Source of the DNA: Karstenula rhodostoma CBS 690.94
Lineage: Eukaryota > Ascomycota > Dothideomycetes > Pleosporales > Didymosphaeriaceae
Direction: 5' to 3'
NCBI GenBank assembly: GCA_010093485.1
Contig: MU001497.1
Coordinates: 1,168,513-1,232,512, forward strand
Length of the DNA: 64,000 nt
Under the pieces are notes generated by a model, which worked only from the letters and a program-made list of their open reading frames with translations, made no database searches and had not been told where the DNA came from. Position 1 is the first letter of the stretch; each line of letters starts with the position of its first letter. This document shows positions 58,156 through 64,000 of this stretch, in pieces. The position numbers and the translations under genes are program-made.

Positions 58156-59942
58156 ATGGCCAGCACCGAAAGCCTGCTGCGTGAGGTGAACATCCTCGGC
58201 GCATTGAACGACCAAAACAAGCACATCTTGAGCAAGCATGTAGCCGTCTTCCTGGCTCTTCTACACCGCACATTCAACGAGCGTCGGAAAGAGCTCCTCC
58301 AGCGACGTGTGATTCGGCAAGCGGAGCTCGACAAGGGTAACCTGCTCGACTTCCTCCCAGAGACCAGGCATATCCGCGAGAATGATGCCTGGAAGGGCGC
58401 ACCCCCAGCTCCCGGGCTGGTGGACAGGCGTCTGGAGATCACAGGGCCGACGGACCGCAAGATGGTCGTCAACGCCTTGAATTCCGATGTGTGGACATAC
58501 ATGGCCGATTTCGAGGGTAAGTGGTCAATATGATCGCGACTAGTTTGGACGCAGACTGATATACAGTAGACTCAAGTGCACCGACCTGGGATAACATGAT
58601 CAACGGTCAACTGAACCTTTACGATGCCATCCGCAGGCAGGTCGACTTCAAACAGGGCGAGAAGGAGTACAAGCTCCGCACCGATCGCACTCTTCCGACA
58701 CTCATCGCTCGCGCCCGAGGATGGCACCTGGAGGAGAAGCACTTCACAGTTGATGGCGAGCCCATCTCAGGCAGCTTGTTCGACTTTGGCATCTACTTCT
58801 TCCTCAATGCGCACGAGCTTGTCAAGCGAGGATTCGGACCGTACTTCTACCTCCCGAAAATGGAGTCCCACTTGGAGGCGAGATTATGGAATGATGTTTT
58901 CAACCTGGCACAGGACTACATTGGCATGCGACGAGGCACCATCCGCGGTACTGTGCTGATTGAGACCATCACGGCTGCCTTCGAAATGGACGAGGTGGGT
59001 AGTCATGTCCTAGACTCGAAAACAATCGGCTAACTTGATTCCAGATCATCTACGAACTTCGCGACCACTCGTCCGGCCTCAACTGCGGCCGATGGGATTA
59101 CATCTTCAACACCATCAAGCGCTTCCGTCAGAATCCGAACTTTGTGCTTCCGGATCGCGACTCAGTTACTATGACTGTTCCCTTCATGGATGCGTATGTT
59201 AAGCTCTTGATCAAGACCTGCCATAGGCGAGGTGTCCATGCTATGGGCGGTATGGCCGCCCAGATTCCCATCAAGAACGATCCCGCTGCCAACGAAGCTG
59301 CCATGGAGAAGGTCCGAGCCGATAAGCTTCGCGAAGTTCGTGCCGGACACGACGGCACATGGGTCGCCCATCCAGCCCTTGCGGCCATTGCCGCTGAAGT
59401 CTTCAACAAGTACATGCCGACGCCCAACCAGATGCACGTCCGCCGCGAAGACGTCAACATCACCGCCAACGACCTGCTCAACATGAACGTGCCCGGCTCG
59501 GTCACCGAAGCGGGAATCCGCAAGAACCTCGACATCGGCCTGAGCTACATGGAAGCATGGCTGCGGGGTCTCGGCTGCGTGCCCATCAACTATCTCATGG
59601 AAGATGCCGCCACAGCCGAGGTGTCCCGAAGTCAGCTGTGGCAGTGGAGCAGGCACAACGTCGCCACCGCCGAGGGCCAGAAGGTCACCAAGGACTACGC
59701 GATCCGGCTGCTCCGCGAGCAGACGCAGAAACTGAGCGAGAAGGCGCCCAAGGGCAACAAGTTCAGCCTCGCCGCGAAATACTTCGAGACCCAGGTGACG
59801 GGCGAACAATACGACGAGTTCCTTACCTCGTAAGTAACACCTGTCCCAGGCACAACATTCGCGACCAACGCTAACCCCGTCCAGACTCCTCTACAACGAG
59901 ATCACAAACGTAGGTCCCCCACGGGGCGCTTCCAAGCTCTAA
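58156..59942 (+). CDS. acuE: malate synthase, glyoxysomal/peroxisomal
   Basis: Condenses glyoxylate with acetyl-CoA to malate in the glyoxylate bypass, needed on acetate or fatty acids. Four exons: 58156-58516, 58570-58994, 59045-59829, 59885-59942 (1629 nt, 542 aa, the usual eukaryotic length). Splice choices are set by the family sequence: intron 1 ends at TACAGTAG so that DFEDSSAPTW is restored. Signature region [21 protein letters not shown], with the catalytic Arg and Glu, runs into [20 protein letters not shown] after intron 2; [16 protein letters not shown] and the C-terminal domain [18 protein letters not shown] are present, with the catalytic Asp. The C-terminus ASKL is a PTS1 peroxisomal signal, encoded in the last 19-codon exon. 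All key residues appear intact. Confidence 0.97.
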
Positions 59943-61267
59943 CTTTCCTCTTTTCCTGTAATGTTACCATGACCCTCGGTATTTCCTGGGCTTGTAAGCA
60001 AATAAAACAAAAGCGTGCCAATTATATTGTGTGCCACATGCGAATTTAAGCTGATGGTTCTCTTCCACCATAGGTTCAGCCTCCTACCGCTGCTGCAAAG
60101 CTATGAAACGTCACGTCACGACGCACGGAACGAGATCCACATGTGCCGAGGTCGATCCGGGTTGTCGGGTTGTTCGGTTCTGGGAGCATGGATGGGGTAG
60201 AGGAAGAGGGGGCTGGTGCGCGGGTTGGGGCTGGCATGTGAAGAGGGTTACACGAGTCACGAAGCACGGGTGGGTTGTTGTGGGCTTCTATTGGCGGGAG
60301 TTGTATGGGGGCTTGTATATATTACCATCATAAATTTTGTGCATAATTCAATCTTCTCAAGCTTTTATGTTGAATTGCTTTGTCTTCGAGGAATGGACAC
60401 CTGTGGTATGTTCGTGAATCGTGGCAATATCCATTCCAGATCTACACAACAATTGCTCAAGACTTTTAATACCTAGGGTAATGTCTTATCTTTTGTTTGG
60501 ATTAATTGTCATGTCCTGATAGACGGGAGCTCGCAGCCCTAGAGCCCTAGAAACAGTGTGGTCACGTGATCCGCGCGCCCAAGGTTCCGATACCGCGGAC
60601 CGCTGAACATCGTCTTCCCTTCTCTTTCTGCACTCTCTTCCTGTACTGCATATAAGACTACTCGGTGTACTTCTATCTACATACTTGCAGAAGGAGAGGC
60701 TGCATAGGTTCTTGTGTAGATGGGCAGCGCGCCCATGCCGAGAGAATTGTTTCGCCCCTAACGGAAAAGCGTGGCCTACTGCCACGATCCACATATCGAA
60801 ACGGACGCTACTCGCTTAATTCAGAACGCAATGTTCGGCTTGCCATGTTTTTATCTCTTACTTTACCGGACACCACGTTGTGGTTCGTGTCAACGATTAG
60901 ACAACCAAGCTTAGCTTGTTCATGGCACACAGCTACGATGAGATAGAGGTCCTACAGAAAGATTTCAATGTAGGGCCTCAACGAATTCCTTGGGTATTCG
61001 TTCCCGTTTGTCCACTCGTCTCCTACGAGAACACTCTCATTTCGATCTATATGCTATTTACTCTTGATTAATGATTATCTGAGTAATCACTACTCGCTTA
61101 CTAGGTTGCATAACAATACTATATAATCTCTTTTTGCTTTTGTTATAACAAGCACTCTTACTACTATACTCACTATCGCTTGTCTTTAGCTGCAATCCGT
61201 CTTATCTATACTAATCGCCTGTCCCGTTGTTAAAACTTTATAGAGCTCCAGTGAGCAATGTCACGCG
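59943..61267. other. intergenic, no gene recognised
   Basis: 1.3 kb after malate synthase; base composition shifts to AT-rich towards its right end. No supported gene. Confidence 0.5.
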
Positions 61268-61968
61268 CTCTAGGAAGAACGTCACTGTGCGTTTAGTCTT
61301 GTTACCTCACGGTGTATAATATATACACGATTAAACTATTTAATTTAATTACTTTATTAATATATATTTAAAAAGAAATTATTTAAATCCTTAATATAGT
61401 TTTTATACCTTTTTTAAAGTATATAACTTATTTTTATATTATAGAGGAGTTATTTAGTAAACCTAATTTACTATATTACTATCTTATTTATATTAGGTTA
61501 GTACTACTATAATAATAAAAGAGCTATAACTTACTATTAGATTTTTTAGAGAGCCCTTTAAGCTAGTAAATAGTATAGTTAATTATTATATAATAAGAAT
61601 TTATATATATAGTCCTAATTTTAATATTTTTAAATAGTATATAGAGGATATATAGGTTATTAAAATAACTAGAATCTAGATATAAAAGGTAGTATATTAT
61701 AATAGTTAATTATAATAAGTAAGAAATTATAGTACCTCTTTAATTTATATACTATATCTATAATTTATTACTCTATTCTATAATAGTTAAAAAGTAGTAT
61801 TAAAATAGTTAAGGTAATAATAATTCTAGAGCTATAGTTATATATAACTTACTCTACTAATTACCCTAATACTCTTTCCTCCTTATAGGCGCCCTCCTAA
61901 TAGGTACCTATAGGCGCCTCCCTATTATCTTCTATAACTCTAGGATCCCCACATGTCACTATGCGTTT
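61268..61968. mobile_element. RIP-degraded AT-rich repeat island
   Basis: From about 61329 to 61949 the DNA is extremely AT-rich; by eye I find no CpA or TpG and only CpGs within two GGCGCC sites near 61889 and 61914. That is the endpoint of repeat-induced point mutation (CpA to TpA on both strands). Flanking it are direct repeats: CTCTAGGA then GTCACTGTGCGTTT at 61268-61294, and CTCTAGGA then GTCACTATGCGTTT at 61938-61968, with spacers of 5 and 9 nt. This fits a short transposon remnant. Coding content is gone, so the element class is unknown. It lies next to the nonsense-interrupted gene at 62.2-64 kb. Confidence 0.65.
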
Positions 61969-62225
61969 GCCTGCGGATTTGGGCATCTTACTGCTGGGTT
62001 TCTCCTACCTGTTTATCATGTCGGCGAAGGGCACATCGAGCATAGGGATGACGGTGCACGCGGTATTGTGATGCGCGACAAGTAGTTGTATAAAACGGTT
62101 TGGCCGAAATGTTCGGACTCATAGTCTTGGAAATGTATATATGTGTATACTCGATTCTATTGAGGTGTACATTTTTCATTGTTTAATGAAACCTAGTTGT
62201 GGACGTCATATTATCCAATTCATCG

Positions 62226-63986
62226 TCAACTTGGCCCCGGCTGTGAAAGATGGTGGGGTGCTGTAACTTGCCAATTTGATGCCTTCATTGAGAGATGTTC
62301 TTCGTTAAGTAGCTGGTCCGGCGCAGGCGGATATTCGTCCAACCCTTTTCTGTTCATGGTTGCCATGTTGCTCCAGTCCTGCATGCCATCGATGTCAAAG
62401 GCAGAATCACCATAGAGATACAGATCGTTGTGGTACGGACGCAACGCAGGATTCTGCTCCTCAATCCCCTGGCATGGCGGTGGAAGGCCGAAGTCCAGCA
62501 TGGTTGTGTCAAGAGCAGGATGCAGCGGGACAGAAGCAGAATCGAGTAGATTCCAATCGCCAACTTCAGTGATGCTCACAGTTGGCTCATAACAATGCAT
62601 CTTGCCCAAATTATCCATATGAGAGATTTTGTCCGTACTGGCCGACGCAGAAGCCGGTGGTGTCTCCTCGCTTCCTTCGCTACTTCCGGAAGGCGTCATT
62701 TGAGGCACTGGTGAATATTGTGGTTGTTTCCTTTTCACCTCACCCACAGTCACAACCGGCTGTAAGAACACTTCAGAGCTGTTGTTCAAGTATTGGACCG
62801 AGAATTTCGATTTCTTTCGCAGCTTTCTTGGCTCGCTTGCGACACAGAGACTTTCACTTAATTCAGGTAAGGGCGTTTTTTCATTCGTATCGATGGTTCG
62901 AATAGTCAGATTCGCCCGACAACGTTCGATGATAGCGGGTATACGCGCCTTCATCCGAGTAACGATCGGCTCCATGAACTGTGCGAGTTCTTTACTAAGC
63001 TCCTCTTCAAGTGCTTCAGAAAGAGCGCGAGCCAGGTCTGGAGATAGTTTGTTGCGATTATCTAACGCTACCGTTAGCTGTATCTCCCTGAATATGAAAT
63101 TCACGAGCAACTAACAAGGCGAGGGGATGGCTTCATCTGCATCCGCAGGGAACAGCATCTTGTACAACATCGTCCACTTATCTTCCGTATCTCTTGCATT
63201 CACGAAAGGCGCTTTCTTGAAGTCCAGCTTTGAGAGTGTGTGAGGCGCGATGCGGTCATCCCGGGGCGCCGGTCTCGTTATACATGCAACATCCATAATC
63301 AAGTGCGCTTCCAGCTCTTCTTCGGACATTTCTACGTGACACCTCGGGCAACGTAATGGATGCATGTGCACACGCTTCAAATGGTCTTTGAGCTTTCCCA
63401 TGTCTGCGAAACCTTCGCCTTGGCAGGCTGCCTTGGTGTACTTTTCTGGTTGGCGCTGATAAAAGGGGCATTTTAGTCTTCGCTGCGGGATTCGATGGGA
63501 TGGGCCTTTCTTCTTAGGTCTGTTGTTGTCGTCATCTTCGTCTGAATCATCGCCTCCATCGCCGTCGGGATCATGTCCGCCACCTCGGGCTCGCTTGCCG
63601 CCATTATTTCTTGCAGTGTCCTTCGGAAACTGCAATGAAAAGATTGCGTTTGCACCTCCAGAGCCCCTGCTTGGAGAAGCAGAGCTCCCAGTCGCGTCCA
63701 TGGCTTCAGATAGAGCATGGCCAACTAATTTCTGGAGCATGAGACCTTTGACTACGTTCATTGCAGGTTCCAGGGCGTTCTGGATGTTAACATCGTAGTG
63801 GGATGTGGAGGTGTTGGAGGCGTGTTCAGATCCCCCATGACTGCTCAATAAGCTCTCTCGAATATGTTCCGTATTACTTATGGAAGGGCCTCTCAAGATA
63901 TGATCGAAACGAAACTGGTAATCATTGCCGCCACCTGTGGTCACTAGGCCCACTTCACCAACATGTTTGGCAGTTTTTTCTCCCAT
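62226..63986 (-). pseudogene. zinc-finger-like gene with one in-frame TAG
   Basis: One reading frame runs from the ATG at 63986 to the stop at 62226 (587 codons), broken only by a TAG at 63113-63111. The first part (291 aa) has acidic and basic low complexity (GGDDSDEDDDNNRPKKKG, nuclear-like), then a Cys/His region: LKCPFYQRQPEKYTKAACQ, FADMGKLKDHLKRVHMHPLR and CPRCHVEMSEEELEAHL, resembling divergent C2H2 fingers of fungal nuclear proteins. The part after the stop (from 63110) continues FIFREIQLTVALDNRNKLS, a helical region and a basic PRKLRKKSKF patch, and reads like the same protein. I found no intron that removes the TAG in phase. Options: nonsense allele, decayed gene or stop readthrough. 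Fourteen bases remain upstream, so an earlier exon cannot be excluded. Confidence 0.6.
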
Positions 63987-64000
63987 TGAAGGAATTTCAG

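Overview
The window is nuclear DNA of a filamentous ascomycete (Pezizomycotina; Dothideomycetes is my guess, not proven). Support: genes split by short introns of about 44-115 bp with GT..AG ends and CTAAC/CTGAC-like branch sites; fungal-type lysine synthesis (alpha-aminoadipate reductase); a peroxisomal malate synthase ending in SKL; a p150-Glued dynactin gene; a DUF7587 protein; and AT-rich blocks with the dinucleotide signature of repeat-induced point mutation (RIP). About 23 protein-coding loci are supported. Exons were joined by hand, checking splice sites and phase.

Layout. 1-14.6 kb: a 5'-truncated SNF2/RING helicase (+), a 107-aa three-exon unknown (-), an App1-like phosphatidate phosphatase (-), an SDR oxidoreductase (-) divergent from LSM1 (+), and a 150-aa unknown (-). 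14.6-19.4 kb: gene-poor, with one doubtful two-exon gene, a decayed aspartyl-protease-like fragment and a tRNA-like relic. 19.4-27.1 kb: NFU1 (-), LYS2 (-), and a type II membrane protein (+) divergent from LYS2. 27.4-30.2 kb: a broken F-box/LRR gene carrying a GTA microsatellite with an assembly gap. 30.4-32.3 kb: a nucleoside 2-deoxyribosyltransferase-like protein and a DUF7587 protein (both -).

34-47.6 kb: mitochondrial ribosomal protein uL30m (+), dynactin p150 (-), an ABCD peroxisomal half-transporter (-), a small secreted protein of unresolved structure (-), and a TMEM115/DUF1751 Golgi protein (-) divergent from a LisH/WD40 protein (+). 48.2-60 kb: a Baeyer-Villiger-type flavin monooxygenase (+), a 1401-aa ankyrin protein (-), a secreted DUF3455 protein (+) and malate synthase (+). 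61.3-61.95 kb: a block without CpG, CpA or TpG, flanked by short direct repeats. 62.2-64 kb: a zinc-finger-like gene (-) interrupted by one in-frame TAG.

The genes are mostly conserved housekeeping loci and do not form an evident biosynthetic cluster. Malate synthase (acetyl-CoA use) and the ABCD transporter (fatty acyl import) both act in peroxisomes, but lie about 16 kb apart. I found no undescribed multi-gene system. The most unusual signals are the degenerated islands at about 18, 28 and 61-63 kb.
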